NCBI RefSeq assembly: GCF_913776015.1
Contig: NZ_CAJYMD010000066.1
Location: 1-64,000, forward strand
DNA from: an uncultured Oxalicibacterium sp.
Lineage (GTDB): Bacteria > Pseudomonadota > Gammaproteobacteria > Burkholderiales > Burkholderiaceae_D
Direction: 5' to 3'
DNA length: 64,000 nt
This document shows, one piece after another, positions 47,679-57,149 of the stretch. The notes under the pieces are model-generated. The model was not told where the DNA came from and did not search any database. It saw only the letters and a program-made list of their open reading frames with translations. Each line of letters begins with the position of its first letter. The first letter of the stretch is position 1. Both the position numbers and the translations under genes were made by a program.

Positions 47679-48425
47679 ATGAGTGTCATCGACAAAGCCC
47701 GTTCCGATTCCCGCCTTGCCTCTCTGCTGCAAAGCGTGCAGCAGAAAACTAAACTCAAGTTTGAAAAATCAAAAAGCAGCGATTGGTTGTCGAGTGTCGA
47801 AGACGAGCGCGCTGTCATCGAATACGCAGGTTGCCGCCACCCAAGCGCAGCACTGGCCCAGGAGCTGCTGCATGTCGACTTGCAGCTTGCAGGCTATCGA
47901 CGCATCCGGCTCGGTATTTCTTCAGTATTCGATCAGGAAGCCATGCCGACTTTCATCAATGTGCTGGATCACGAACTGCAGCGCCACAAGATCTACCAGC
48001 GCTTTCTCGCGCTGGGCTTTACGCCCGAGCAGTTCTATCGCGATGCCGACAAGGATACCTTCCCGTACCTGAATCAGGTACTGATGACCGAGCCAGATAC
48101 CATCGCACGCATCATTCCGCCCTTCCTGATGTTGTTGGCACCAGGCGGCACGCTCTCGCTCGAGGCTTATCAGGATCTTTACGATCGTTTCTTGCGCATC
48201 AATAACGGTCAGTACGCCAAGCAACTGCTGGTCATCGAGCAATTGATGCAGAACTGGGCGGCCACTCCCACACTCGATCAGACGCACACCGTGCGCAAGA
48301 TCATGCTCACCATCGAACCCAAGGGCAATTTCAGTTGGTTCGGTTTCAAGGATGAAACCGGCTTTCCTGACAATGGCTTCTTTATCGATGAAGCGTTTTC
48401 GGTGCGCGTGGTACCGAATACGTAA
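47679..48425 (+). CDS. Hypothetical protein, possibly a degenerate zincin fold
   Basis: A 248-residue protein that I do not recognise firmly. AALAQELLHVDLQLAGYRR resembles the HELLH helix of zincin-like proteins but with Gln in place of the first His, and VLDHELQRHKIYQRFLALGF resembles the following helix of such proteins. If that is right, the metal site is lost. The remainder has EPKGNFSWFGFKDETGFPDN and is soluble. The start ATG at 47679 follows CATAAT at about 35 bases. It is a single gene. Confidence 0.6.
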   Translation: MSVIDKARSDSRLASLLQSVQQKTKLKFEKSKSSDWLSSVEDERAVIEYAGCRHPSAALAQELLHVDLQLAGYRRIRLGISSVFDQEAMPTFINVLDHELQRHKIYQRFLALGFTPEQFYRDADKDTFPYLNQVLMTEPDTIARIIPPFLMLLAPGGTLSLEAYQDLYDRFLRINNGQYAKQLLVIEQLMQNWAATPTLDQTHTVRKIMLTIEPKGNFSWFGFKDETGFPDNGFFIDEAFSVRVVPNT

Positions 48426-48572
48426 CAACCTCTGCACGGCCTGCCCCATAAACAGGCCCACCAGCCTACAAACGCTCTTTTCCTCACGAATCCTTGAGAA
48501 ACAGAGGCACCGGTGTGCCATTTACACATCGTCCACGCACCGGTTCGGCGCAAAAAGTCGGATAGCGCAAGC

Positions 48573-48618
48573 CAGAAATGTCTTCACGCGGTAAAATCTC
48601 TCTTTTTCGACATTTCTG
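48573..48618. promoter_or_regulatory. Perfect 10-bp dyad around a -10 element upstream of the aminotransferase gene
   Basis: CAGAAATGTC (48573-48582) and GACATTTCTG (48609-48618) flank TAAAAT (48592-48597), a good -10. The two arms would sit near -30 and +10 of the transcript, a typical place for a repressor. Confidence 0.45.
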
Positions 48619-48680
48619 TCGCTTTCATGGCCTAATCAAGTTCATCTTGATGCGGTCGGATTTTTTCTTCTGGAACAATC

Positions 48681-49808
48681 GTGCCCGGTCTCCTTCCCAA
48701 CGTCGATCCCGACGGCCTCCTCGAATACTCCGTGGTCTACACGGATCGTGCAATCAACCACATGTCGCAACGCTTTCAGGGCGTAATGCGCGATATTTCG
48801 CGGACGCTCAAACACGTCTACAACGCGCACTCGGCAATCGTCATGCCGGGTTCCGGTACCTTCGGCATGGAAGCCGTTGCGCGCCAGTTCGCCACCGACA
48901 AACCGTGTCTCGTGCTGCGTAACGGCTGGTTCAGCTTCCGCTGGACGCAGATTCTTGAAACCGGCCGCATTCCGTCAGAAACCACGGTTGTGAAAGCGCG
49001 CCAGATCGAAGCAGGCAGCCAGGCACCTTTTGCGCCGGCACCGATCGACGAAGTCGTGGCCGCGATCAAGCAGGCCAAGCCGGCTATCGTGTTTGCACCG
49101 CACGTGGAAACCGCATCGGGCATCATGCTGCCGACCGAATACATGCGCAAGGTATCGGATGCCGTGCATGAAGTGGGTGGTTTGTTCGTCCTTGACTGCA
49201 TTGCCTCGGGCACCATCTGGGTAGACATGCAGGCAGCTGGCGTGGATGTCCTGATCAGTGCACCGCAAAAAGGCTGGAGCGGTTCGGCCGGTTGCGCCTT
49301 CATCATGCTGAGCAAACTCGCCCGCGAACGTATCGAACATACGCAAAGCACCAGCTTTGCCTGCGATCTGCGCAAATGGCTGCAAATCATGGAAGCCTAC
49401 GAACAAGGCAACGTTGCTTATCACACCACGATGCCGACTGATGCGCTGACCATCCTGCGTGACACGATGAAAGAAACCGAAGATTACGGTTTCACCAAAG
49501 TGCGCGACGAACAACAACAGCTTGGCGATCGCGTTCGTGCGTTGCTGGCCGAACGCGGCTTCAAGAGCGTGGCAGCACAAGGCTACGAAGCACCGGGTGT
49601 TGTCGTTGCCTATACGACGGACGATGGCATTCAATCGACCAAGAAATTCGTCGCCGCCGGTCTGCAAACGGCTGCTGGCGTACCGCTGCAATGCGATGAA
49701 GGTCCGGAATTCAAGACCTTCCGCATCGGCCTCTTTGGTCTGGACAAACTGCACAACATCGATCGTACGGTAGAGAATCTTGCAAAGGCGCTCGACCAGA
49801 TCGCTTGA
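48681..49808 (+). CDS. Class V aminotransferase (alanine-glyoxylate/serine-pyruvate type)
   Basis: A 375-residue PLP enzyme of fold type I class V. Cofactor residues are in VMPGSGTFGMEAVARQF, FVLDCIASGTIWVD (Asp) and the Schiff-base lysine in SAPQKGWSGSAG. It would move amino groups among alanine, serine, glyoxylate or pyruvate; the pair cannot be fixed. The start is GTG at 48681, with GGAA upstream. A terminator follows, so it is monocistronic. Confidence 0.88.
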   Translation: MPGLLPNVDPDGLLEYSVVYTDRAINHMSQRFQGVMRDISRTLKHVYNAHSAIVMPGSGTFGMEAVARQFATDKPCLVLRNGWFSFRWTQILETGRIPSETTVVKARQIEAGSQAPFAPAPIDEVVAAIKQAKPAIVFAPHVETASGIMLPTEYMRKVSDAVHEVGGLFVLDCIASGTIWVDMQAAGVDVLISAPQKGWSGSAGCAFIMLSKLARERIEHTQSTSFACDLRKWLQIMEAYEQGNVAYHTTMPTDALTILRDTMKETEDYGFTKVRDEQQQLGDRVRALLAERGFKSVAAQGYEAPGVVVAYTTDDGIQSTKKFVAAGLQTAAGVPLQCDEGPEFKTFRIGLFGLDKLHNIDRTVENLAKALDQIA

Positions 49809-49824
49809 TGCGTCATGAACCAAG

Positions 49825-49855
49825 AAAAAAGCCGGACACATCGTCCGGCTTTTTT
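49825..49855 (+). terminator. Terminator after the class V aminotransferase gene
   Basis: Stem AAAAAGCCGGAC pairs with GTCCGGCTTTTT, loop ACATC, and ends in eight T's, 17 bp after the stop. Confidence 0.9.
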
Positions 49856-49970
49856 TTATGTTCAACAATGCATGCATGACCCTCTCATTGGACGAATTGC
49901 TGGTCACACAAGGGGATATAGATCCGTGATGCTCTACAATCTTCCACTTCTTTTAACATTTTCTTGAACA

Positions 49971-50309
49971 ATGTCCGATACCTCACCCCATACTCCGCAT
50001 GCGCACAAACCCTCCGTCATCGATCAATTCTCGAAAATGGCGCAATTCTCGATTTTGGGCGTGATCATCGCCATCCTGCTGCTATCGCCTGCCGTCATCT
50101 ATTACTTCACCGGACATGTCGAATCGAAACTGCCAGTCTGTACGGCTGCACAACCGGCATCTGCAACATGGCGCTGCAAAGTGGATCAATCCGACAAGGC
50201 GAAAGTGGCTGGCGGCAATCCGGCTTACTGCCCGGAAGGAAAACAGCATTTCGTAGAACGTGCGTGGTGCAATGCCAACTGGGATAAACCGATCGTATCG
50301 GCACAATAA
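49971..50309 (+). CDS. Hypothetical membrane-anchored protein with periplasmic Cys
   Basis: A 112-residue protein with one central helix (about 27-47, ILGVIIAILLLSPAVIYYF), a His/Pro-rich N-terminus and a C-terminal segment carrying four Cys (PVC, WRC, AYC, AWC) that could form two disulfides outside the membrane. No family is recognised. It is a single gene with its own terminator. Confidence 0.65.
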   Translation: MSDTSPHTPHAHKPSVIDQFSKMAQFSILGVIIAILLLSPAVIYYFTGHVESKLPVCTAAQPASATWRCKVDQSDKAKVAGGNPAYCPEGKQHFVERAWCNANWDKPIVSAQ

Positions 50310-50326
50310 GAACTGTACTAACCCAC

Positions 50327-50356
50327 CAAAGCCGGACCGTTGTCCGGCTTTTTTAT
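50327..50356 (+). terminator. Terminator after the one-helix protein gene
   Basis: Stem AAAGCCGGAC pairs with GTCCGGCTTT, loop CGTT, followed by TTTTTTA, 18 bp after the stop. Confidence 0.88.
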
Positions 50357-50876
50357 TGGGTTTCACGCATGCACAGTATGGCGTGTCGCGACGAATGATC
50401 ATTCCGCCCGTCTCCTCAAGACACTTTAGGGCGCCATGCTATATTTCCGTCAGAAAATATAAATTTCCAGATAGCATTAAATCGTGAACTAAATGATCGG
50501 TTTGCTCTCTGGCTATAGAGTCTCGCTTGCAGCTTGTAAATCAGAAAATCCCTGACTGACGTGCGCCAGATAGCTCGAACAAGGCCCCCATTAACAAGAA
50601 TCCCTTCCAGAATTTTGCGTCTCTTCTGCGCGCCTCAGCATGAGCAATGCCTTATCTTCGTCACGTACCCCTTACCGAGCCGAGCAGATCGTATCAGCGC
50701 TCTTCTCTTCACTGCGCAGCAAGACGAGAACGTGGCTGAACACAATCTATATCCACGCAGCATTGCCCGCAGTACAACAGCAAACAATCGGCTGGGTGCG
50801 CATTACCATGCAGCCCCCCTTTGTTACATGAATCGCCCATCCACGCTCATTACATGCCCCATTGGCATTGAAAGAC
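50357..50876. other. Long intergenic region upstream of the hybrid kinase
   Basis: About 520 bp. The first part is AT-rich and may hold a promoter. A 63-codon frame at 50640-50831 lacks a ribosome site and is not called. No RNA gene, repeat or terminator is visible. Confidence 0.5.
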
Positions 50877-52967
50877 ATGAACGCCGTGCACACTGATACC
50901 ACCACCGTCCGCCTGGCAGAACTGGAAGACGATATCGCCTCCTACAAACGACAACGCGAAGCGCTGTTTGAAGCCATTGATGATGGCTTCTGCATCATCG
51001 AGTTCATCGATGGCCCGCACGGCCCCTTGAGCGATTACGTCCACATCGAAGCCAACTCAGGTTATCAACGTCACACCGGCATTCATGACATCGTCGGCAA
51101 ACGCCTGCGTGAAATCGAACCGAATCATGCCGATACCTGGCTCGCCGTCTATGGCAAGGTGCTGCAATCTGGCGAGCCGATTCGTTTTGAACAGGAATTC
51201 ATCTCGGCAAAACGCCATATTGAAGTTTCCGCCAAACGCGTGGGTTCTCGCGATATGCGTCAGGTGGCCGTTCTGTTTCGTGACATCACCGCTAGAAAAC
51301 AGACCGAAGCAGCGCTACGCGAAAATGTGGAGCGTGTTCAATTGGCACTGGCGGCAGGTGCCATCATCGGCACGTGGTTATGGGATCTGCAGACGGATCA
51401 GTTCATCGTGGATGAAGCATTCGCCTCGTCTTTCGGTTTTGATCCTGACAAGGCCAGAAGCGGACTGCCTCTGGCAAAAGTTGTGGAAACTGTTCACCCC
51501 GACGATCAGGAAGGCCTTGCCCACGCGATTGCCGAAGCCATCGGACGCGGCGGTGCCTATGCCCACCAATATCGAACACGCCGTCTGGACGGCAATTATT
51601 ACTGGCTGGAAGCGAATGGTCGGGTAGAACTGGCAGCCGATGGTACGCCTCTGAAATTTCCCGGCGTATTGATCGATGTCGAAGGGCGTCGTGCCGTCGA
51701 GGCAGAGCGTGATCGCGCCAACACGGCGTTACGCGCTCTCACCGAGACGCTGGAGCAGCGTGTGGAAGATCGCACCGCCGAACTGCTCAAGATGGAAGAT
51801 GCCTTACGTCAGGCGCAAAAAATGGAAGCAGTCGGACAACTCACCGGCGGCCTCGCACACGACTTCAACAATATCCTCGCCGGCATTCTTGGCAGCCTTG
51901 ACTTGATCAAGGCACGCATGACGCAAGGCCGCCTTGCCGATATCGAGCGCCACGTCAATGCCGCACAATCGGGCATCAAACGTGCTGCCTCGCTGACGCA
52001 ACGCCTGCTCGCCTTTGCACGTCGCCAAACGCTGGATCCCAAACCCGCTAGCGTCAACCGCGTAGTCGGCGGCATGCATGAACTGATCGGCCGTAGTGTC
52101 GGCCCGGCCATCACCGTCCAGACCATCGCTGCCAGCGGTTTGTGGAATACCTTCGTCGATGTCGGCCAGCTAGAAAACGCGCTGCTCAATCTCTGCATCA
52201 ATGCACGCGACGCCATGCCCGACGGCGGCAATCTAAAAATCGAGACCACGAATTGTGTGCTCGATGACAAGGCTGCGATCGAACACGGGTTGTCTGCAGG
52301 TCAATATGTCATGCTCTGCGTCCACGATACCGGTACCGGCATGACGCCAGATGTGATGGCACGTGCGTTCGATCCCTTTTTCACCACCAAGCCGATCGGA
52401 CTGGGCACCGGTCTTGGCCTATCCATGGTTTACGGTTTCGCTGGCCAGTCAGGCGGCGCGGTACGCATTCAATCGGAAGTGAACAAGGGCTCGATCATCT
52501 CGCTCTATCTGCCGCGCCATCTCGGCACTGAGGAAGCGGAAGACAATCCATACGAACAACAGTCATCACTCAGTGGTAATGCGGGCAAGACGATCCTGAT
52601 CGTGGATGATGAACCCTTGGTGCGCATGGTTGCAACAGAAATCCTCAAGGATCTTGGCTATTTCATGGTCGAAGCCGAAGATGGCCCCTCGGCACTGAAA
52701 GCGCTGGATGCCTGCCCGGCTCTTGATCTTCTGATTACCGATGTCGGCCTGCCCAATGGCATGAACGGCAGGCAGGTTGCCGATGCATTCAGAGAGCGGC
52801 ATCCCGCCTTGCCAGTTCTATTCGTGACGGGTTACGCGGAAAATGCCGTGCTCAATCACGGCCATCTTGAACAAGGCATGCAGATTCTGACCAAACCCTT
52901 CACTTCGGAAGCACTAGCAAATCGTGTGCAGTCCTTGCTGCACAGCGACAAGACAATCGACAGATAA
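50877..52967 (+). CDS. Hybrid sensor histidine kinase/response regulator, PAS-PAS-HK-REC
   Basis: A 696-residue soluble two-component protein. Two PAS-type domains are at about 25-145 and 150-275 (the second with the PAC motif). A coiled coil (280-310) leads to the HisKA-like domain with phospho-His H328 (GGLAHDFNNILAGILG), then the ATPase domain (NARDAMPDGG, DTGTGM, GLGTGLGLSM). A C-terminal receiver domain has DDE and the phospho-Asp D622 (LLITDVGLPNG). No membrane helix. The HDFNN box is typical of such kinases. The partner regulator is not adjacent. Confidence 0.93.
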   Translation: MNAVHTDTTTVRLAELEDDIASYKRQREALFEAIDDGFCIIEFIDGPHGPLSDYVHIEANSGYQRHTGIHDIVGKRLREIEPNHADTWLAVYGKVLQSGEPIRFEQEFISAKRHIEVSAKRVGSRDMRQVAVLFRDITARKQTEAALRENVERVQLALAAGAIIGTWLWDLQTDQFIVDEAFASSFGFDPDKARSGLPLAKVVETVHPDDQEGLAHAIAEAIGRGGAYAHQYRTRRLDGNYYWLEANGRVELAADGTPLKFPGVLIDVEGRRAVEAERDRANTALRALTETLEQRVEDRTAELLKMEDALRQAQKMEAVGQLTGGLAHDFNNILAGILGSLDLIKARMTQGRLADIERHVNAAQSGIKRAASLTQRLLAFARRQTLDPKPASVNRVVGGMHELIGRSVGPAITVQTIAASGLWNTFVDVGQLENALLNLCINARDAMPDGGNLKIETTNCVLDDKAAIEHGLSAGQYVMLCVHDTGTGMTPDVMARAFDPFFTTKPIGLGTGLGLSMVYGFAGQSGGAVRIQSEVNKGSIISLYLPRHLGTEEAEDNPYEQQSSLSGNAGKTILIVDDEPLVRMVATEILKDLGYFMVEAEDGPSALKALDACPALDLLITDVGLPNGMNGRQVADAFRERHPALPVLFVTGYAENAVLNHGHLEQGMQILTKPFTSEALANRVQSLLHSDKTIDR

Positions 52968-53082
52968 GTGCCCGCTCTTTTGCGCTACCAGGCTCACAAA
53001 AATCAAGCATCTCAACACATGCTTCGATCATGAGACGCATGGACAACGATCGGACAGCAGATGCACGGCGGAATGCACATGA

Positions 53083-53104
53083 CGCTTCTTAAAGCGTCTT
53101 TCGG
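53083..53104 (+). terminator. Weak hairpin, possible terminator after the hybrid kinase
   Basis: GACGCTT pairs with AAGCGTC around a 4-base loop, followed by only three T's, about 110 bp downstream of the stop. Confidence 0.3.
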
Positions 53105-53231
53105 CACGCCACTTTTTCAGCGGAAGACCATGATTGTTTGAGAGCTACGGCGGAAAAATCAAAGCAGGCAGGCGGCCTTTATCGCGCTAGCGGGTTGCAA
53201 AAATCCACGAGCTCGCGTTACCAATGCGTGC

Positions 53232-54176
53232 TCATATCCAGCGATTGAGTACGAGCAAAACAACCGGCAAACTGAAAAAAGCCAGCAATGTAGATAAGGC
53301 GATACTGGCCGACACCTCATCCTCTGCCACCTTGTAGCGCTGCGTAAACAGGAAGACGTTTGCTCCCACTGGCAACGCAGCCGCCATTGCCATCGTCGCC
53401 ATGGGAATGCCTTTCAAGCCACACAACCAGGCACACAGGATGAATACCAGCGGATGGAGCATGGTTTTGACCACGGCGATGCGCAACGCCGGCAACAAAT
53501 TGCCCTTCAGCTGGCTATACGCAAGCGTGACGCCCACCAGCAGCAATGACATCGGCCCCAGGGCCTGCCCCATCAACTGCAACGGTTTATCAACCATCGC
53601 GGGCAACCCGAATCCTGTTTGGGCATACACCACTCCCGCAATGATGGGGATGGGAATCGGATGCAGGATGCTGTTTCTCACCGCAACAGCCAATGTTCGC
53701 CATATATTGCCCGCCCCGCCGTCACGCCCAAGCTGACGTGCCGCAGCCAGTTCGAACACAATGGTGCCGCCCGTCATCAACACCAGGGCATGGATCGAGA
53801 TCAGCGTGAACAGGGAAATCAGTCCTTCTTCGCCAAACACCAGATTGACGAGCGGAATACCGATCATCACGGTATTGCTGAAGGTGTGCGCCAAGGCGCG
53901 TGCCGCCGACAACGTCGTCACACCTGAAGCAAGCAGGGTGACAATGAAAACCACGGCCACCGCCAGAAAATAAACGCCAATCGTGGCGTAATCCAGTTCG
54001 CTCACTTTGACACTCATCATGGTGCGAAACAGCAAGGCAGGCGTCAGGACGTAAAACACCAGATTGGACAAATCATGAATCGCAGACTGCCGTACCCATC
54101 GCATCTTCGCCACGAAGAAACCGATAGCGATGATGAAAATCACGGAGAACAGTGCTGGCGTGACAGATGCGTTCAA
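53232..54176 (-). CDS. AEC family transporter
   Basis: A 314-residue membrane protein of the auxin efflux carrier family with about ten hydrophobic segments in two five-helix halves. Family features are LSNLVFYVLTPALLFRTM, NTVMIGIPLVNLVFGEEG and PVGANVFLFTQRYKVAEDEV. Bacterial members export malonate, malate or amino acids. The substrate is unknown and the gene is alone. Confidence 0.88.
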   Translation of the reverse strand: MNASVTPALFSVIFIIAIGFFVAKMRWVRQSAIHDLSNLVFYVLTPALLFRTMMSVKVSELDYATIGVYFLAVAVVFIVTLLASGVTTLSAARALAHTFSNTVMIGIPLVNLVFGEEGLISLFTLISIHALVLMTGGTIVFELAAARQLGRDGGAGNIWRTLAVAVRNSILHPIPIPIIAGVVYAQTGFGLPAMVDKPLQLMGQALGPMSLLLVGVTLAYSQLKGNLLPALRIAVVKTMLHPLVFILCAWLCGLKGIPMATMAMAAALPVGANVFLFTQRYKVAEDEVSASIALSTLLAFFSLPVVLLVLNRWI

Positions 54177-54330
54177 GGTAGGTGCGAAGCCTTCAAATTA
54201 TGTAATGCCAGCATGTTGATGCCGTCTACGCGATGACGGTAACGGATGAGTGAGCAACATACGCATCACGAGAGCATTCCCAAAGCGACTTACAGGGACA
54301 TCGCTTTCTGATCGCTCAACGCATTCATCC

Positions 54331-54374
54331 AAATAAAAAGGACTGCGCTTCAGCTCATACGAAGCGCAGTCCTT
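54331..54374 (-). terminator. Terminator of ilvD
   Basis: On the minus strand a 14-bp perfect stem (AAGGACTGCGCTTC with GAAGCGCAGTCCTT, 9-base loop) is followed by TTTATTT, 88 bp after the ilvD stop. Confidence 0.85.
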
Positions 54375-54461
54375 CCGTATCCATCGCGTTTCAAGACGCA
54401 TCAGACTTCTCGATCTTGCGAATCTCGAAAGTCAGCACGATGCGTCATTGTCGCAATCGAC

Positions 54462-56135
54462 TCAACCCGTCGTTGCGCCCTTGCTGGCGCTAGATGCCAA
54501 CGCGGCAAACTTGGCCAACACGCCACGCGTGTAACGCGGTGCGGGCTGTTTCCAGTTGGCGCGACGACGTGCGATTTCTTCGTCAGGCACGTTGAGCTGA
54601 ATCAGCAGATTGTGTGCGTCGATCGTGATCGAATCGCCTTCTTCCACCAGCGCAATCGTACCGCCGACAAATGCTTCCGGCGAAACGTGGCCAACCACCA
54701 TGCCCCAGGTACCGCCGGAGAAACGACCGTCGGTAATCAGGCCGACGGATTCACCCAGACCTTGACCAACCAACGCACCGGTTGGTGCCAGCATTTCCGG
54801 CATGCCCGGACCGCCTTTAGGGCCGAGGTAACGCAAGACAACCACGTCGCCAGCATTGATCTTCTTGGCCATGATGGCATCCATTGCCGAGTATTCATCT
54901 TCGAACACACGTGCCGGGCCGGTGATGACCGGATTTTTTAAACCGGTGATCTTGGCAACGCAACCTTCAGGCGACAGATTGCCTTTGAGGATGGCAAGGT
55001 GGCCCTGGTTGTACAGGGCCTTGTCGATTGGGCGGATGACGTCCTGATCCGCACGCGGCACCGATGGGACATCGGCCAGTGCTTCAGCAACCGTCTTGCC
55101 GGTTATCGTCATGCAATCGCCATGCAACATGCCGGCGTCGAGCAGGATCTTCATGACTTGCGGAATACCGCCAGCCTTGTGGAGATCGGTCGCAACGTAT
55201 TTGCCCGATGGTTTGAGATCGCAGATGACCGGTACTTTCTTGCGCATGCGCTCGTAATCGTCGATGGTCCAATCGACTTCTGCTGCGTGTGCGATCGCCA
55301 GGAAGTGCAACACGGCATTGGTCGAACCACCGGTTGCCATGATGACGGCAACGGCGTTTTCGATCGCTTCACGCGTGACGATGTCACGTGGCTTCAAATC
55401 GTTCTTGATGGCTTCGACCAGCACGCGTGCGGATTCTGCAGCCGAACCGACTTTCTCGTCATCCGGATTCGCCATGGTCGACGAGTAAGGCAGCGACAGA
55501 CCCAGCGCTTCGAACGAAGACGACATGGTGTTGGCCGTGTACATACCACCACACGAGCCCGACGATGGGCAGGCATTACGCTCAATGCCTTCGAAATCTT
55601 CCTGCGACATGCGGCCAGCGGTAAATTCACCCACAGCCTCGAATGCAGAAACGATGGTCAGGTCTTTGCCTTTCCAGTTACCCGGCTTGATGGTGCCGCC
55701 GTAGACATAAATACTTGGCACGTTGGTGCGCAGCATGGCGATCATGCCGCCCGGCATATTCTTGTCGCAACCGCCGATGACGAGCACGCCATCCATCCAC
55801 TGGCCGTTGACTGCGGTCTCGATACAGTCAGCAATGACTTCGCGCGAAATCAGCGAAAACTTCATGCCTTCGGTACCCATGGACATCCCGTCCGAAATCG
55901 TCGGCGTACCGAATACCTGCGGATTGGCACCGGCTTCCTTGGTGGCCTTGATGGCGATATCCGCCAGCTTTTGCAGACCGGAGTTGCACGGCGTGATTGT
56001 CGAGTGGCCATTCGCAATGCCGACCATCGGCTTGTCGAAATCTTCCTTCTCGTAGCCCAGTGCGTAATACATCGAGCGGTTAGGGCTGCGGGACACACCC
56101 TGGGTAATGTTTTTTGAGCGGCGGTTGAATGCCAT
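54462..56135 (-). CDS. ilvD: Dihydroxy-acid dehydratase
   Basis: A 557-residue iron-sulfur enzyme that dehydrates 2,3-dihydroxy-isovalerate and -methylvalerate in valine/isoleucine synthesis. Cluster ligand Cys are visible in [16 protein letters not shown] and [11 protein letters not shown]. The length is that of the shorter 2Fe-2S type. GGAGG 4 bases before ATG 56135 decides the start over an ATG 24 codons upstream. It is divergent from a LysR gene, with a perfect dyad in the gap. Confidence 0.96.
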   Translation of the reverse strand: MAFNRRSKNITQGVSRSPNRSMYYALGYEKEDFDKPMVGIANGHSTITPCNSGLQKLADIAIKATKEAGANPQVFGTPTISDGMSMGTEGMKFSLISREVIADCIETAVNGQWMDGVLVIGGCDKNMPGGMIAMLRTNVPSIYVYGGTIKPGNWKGKDLTIVSAFEAVGEFTAGRMSQEDFEGIERNACPSSGSCGGMYTANTMSSSFEALGLSLPYSSTMANPDDEKVGSAAESARVLVEAIKNDLKPRDIVTREAIENAVAVIMATGGSTNAVLHFLAIAHAAEVDWTIDDYERMRKKVPVICDLKPSGKYVATDLHKAGGIPQVMKILLDAGMLHGDCMTITGKTVAEALADVPSVPRADQDVIRPIDKALYNQGHLAILKGNLSPEGCVAKITGLKNPVITGPARVFEDEYSAMDAIMAKKINAGDVVVLRYLGPKGGPGMPEMLAPTGALVGQGLGESVGLITDGRFSGGTWGMVVGHVSPEAFVGGTIALVEEGDSITIDAHNLLIQLNVPDEEIARRRANWKQPAPRYTRGVLAKFAALASSASKGATTG

Positions 56136-56207
56136 GATGCCTCCATGGTTTTTGAAGTCGCCAGCATGCCTTGCGCAATGACGACTGTCAAATATATGAT
56201 TCAACAT

Positions 56208-56234
56208 TTATTGATATATTTAAAGTATCAATAA
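56208..56234. promoter_or_regulatory. LysR-type operator between ilvD and the LysR gene
   Basis: TTATTGATA and TATCAATAA form a perfect 9-bp inverted repeat with a 9-base spacer, containing the T-N11-A pattern of LysR binding sites. It lies 19 bp before the LysR start and 73 bp before ilvD. Confidence 0.65.
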
Positions 56235-56252
56235 GCCATTCGCGTTCGCCTC

Positions 56253-57146
56253 ATGAATATCGAACTCCGCCAGTTACGTTATTTCCTCACGGTTGCCGAA
56301 GAAATGCATTTCGGCCGCGCCGCACAGCGCCTGCACATGACGCAGCCACCGCTGTCGTTGGCGATCCGCTCACTGGAAAATTCGCTAGGCACCGCCCTAT
56401 TCCGCCGCAATAGCCGCAGCGTGTCGCTGACGCCAGCCGGGGTCGCGCTGCTGCCAGAAGCACAGCGCATCCTGCAACAGACGGCAGCGCTGCCGGATCT
56501 GCTGCGACGTGCAAGTTCCGGCGCATCGGGCACGCTGTCGCTGGCGTTCGTCTCGACCGCCGACTACAGCGTGCTGCCCGCCTTCCTGCGCGAATTCCGC
56601 GAAACCTATCCGGCTGTCGAAATCGATCTGCGCGAAGCCACCACCGATGTGCAGTTGGAAGAACTGCTGCAAGGCCGCATCGACGTCGGCCTGCTGATTC
56701 CGCCCTTGCCCGAGAAAGCGTGGCTGGAAATCGATTATCTGCCCGTGCTTTCTGAACCTTTGATCCTGGCCGTGCCCAAAGGATTGCCTGCCGTGCGCGG
56801 CAACGCGAAAGCCGCGCTGGAAACGCTGAGTGACCAGCCGCTGATCATCTTTCCGCGTCGCATCGCCCCTGCCCTGCACGATGCCATCCTCGCCTGCTAT
56901 CACGAAGCGGGGCTGACACCGCGCATCGGACAGGAAGCGATCCAGATGCAGACCATCATCGGCCTGGTCTCGGCCGGCATGGGCATCGCGCTTGTGCCAC
57001 AATCCGTATCCAACCTGAAGCGGCCCGGTGTCGAATATCGTGAACTGACGAACCGCACGCCGCTGGTGGAAACGGGATTAGCCTGGCGGCGCGACAATGC
57101 CTCGCCCGTACTGCACGCCTTCCTGGAATTACTGAGAAAGACATAG
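56253..57146 (+). CDS. LysR family transcriptional regulator
   Basis: A 297-residue regulator with an N-terminal winged helix (LRQLRYFLTVAEEMHFGRAA and LHMTQPPLSLAIRSLEN) and a periplasmic-binding-like effector domain (TLSLAFVSTADYSVLPAFLR). It belongs to the group that binds aromatic or branched acids. Position divergent to ilvD, with a dyad between, suggests it controls ilvD and itself. The lgt gene starts 3 bp after its stop, so lgt may be read from the same message. Confidence 0.92.
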   Translation: MNIELRQLRYFLTVAEEMHFGRAAQRLHMTQPPLSLAIRSLENSLGTALFRRNSRSVSLTPAGVALLPEAQRILQQTAALPDLLRRASSGASGTLSLAFVSTADYSVLPAFLREFRETYPAVEIDLREATTDVQLEELLQGRIDVGLLIPPLPEKAWLEIDYLPVLSEPLILAVPKGLPAVRGNAKAALETLSDQPLIIFPRRIAPALHDAILACYHEAGLTPRIGQEAIQMQTIIGLVSAGMGIALVPQSVSNLKRPGVEYRELTNRTPLVETGLAWRRDNASPVLHAFLELLRKT

Positions 57147-57149
57147 AAC

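Noticed and set aside
50640..50831. A 63-codon frame (MSNALSSSRTPYRAEQIVSA at its start)
   Set aside because: No ribosome site, no recognisable family and overlap with other equally open frames; it could be real but is not supported.
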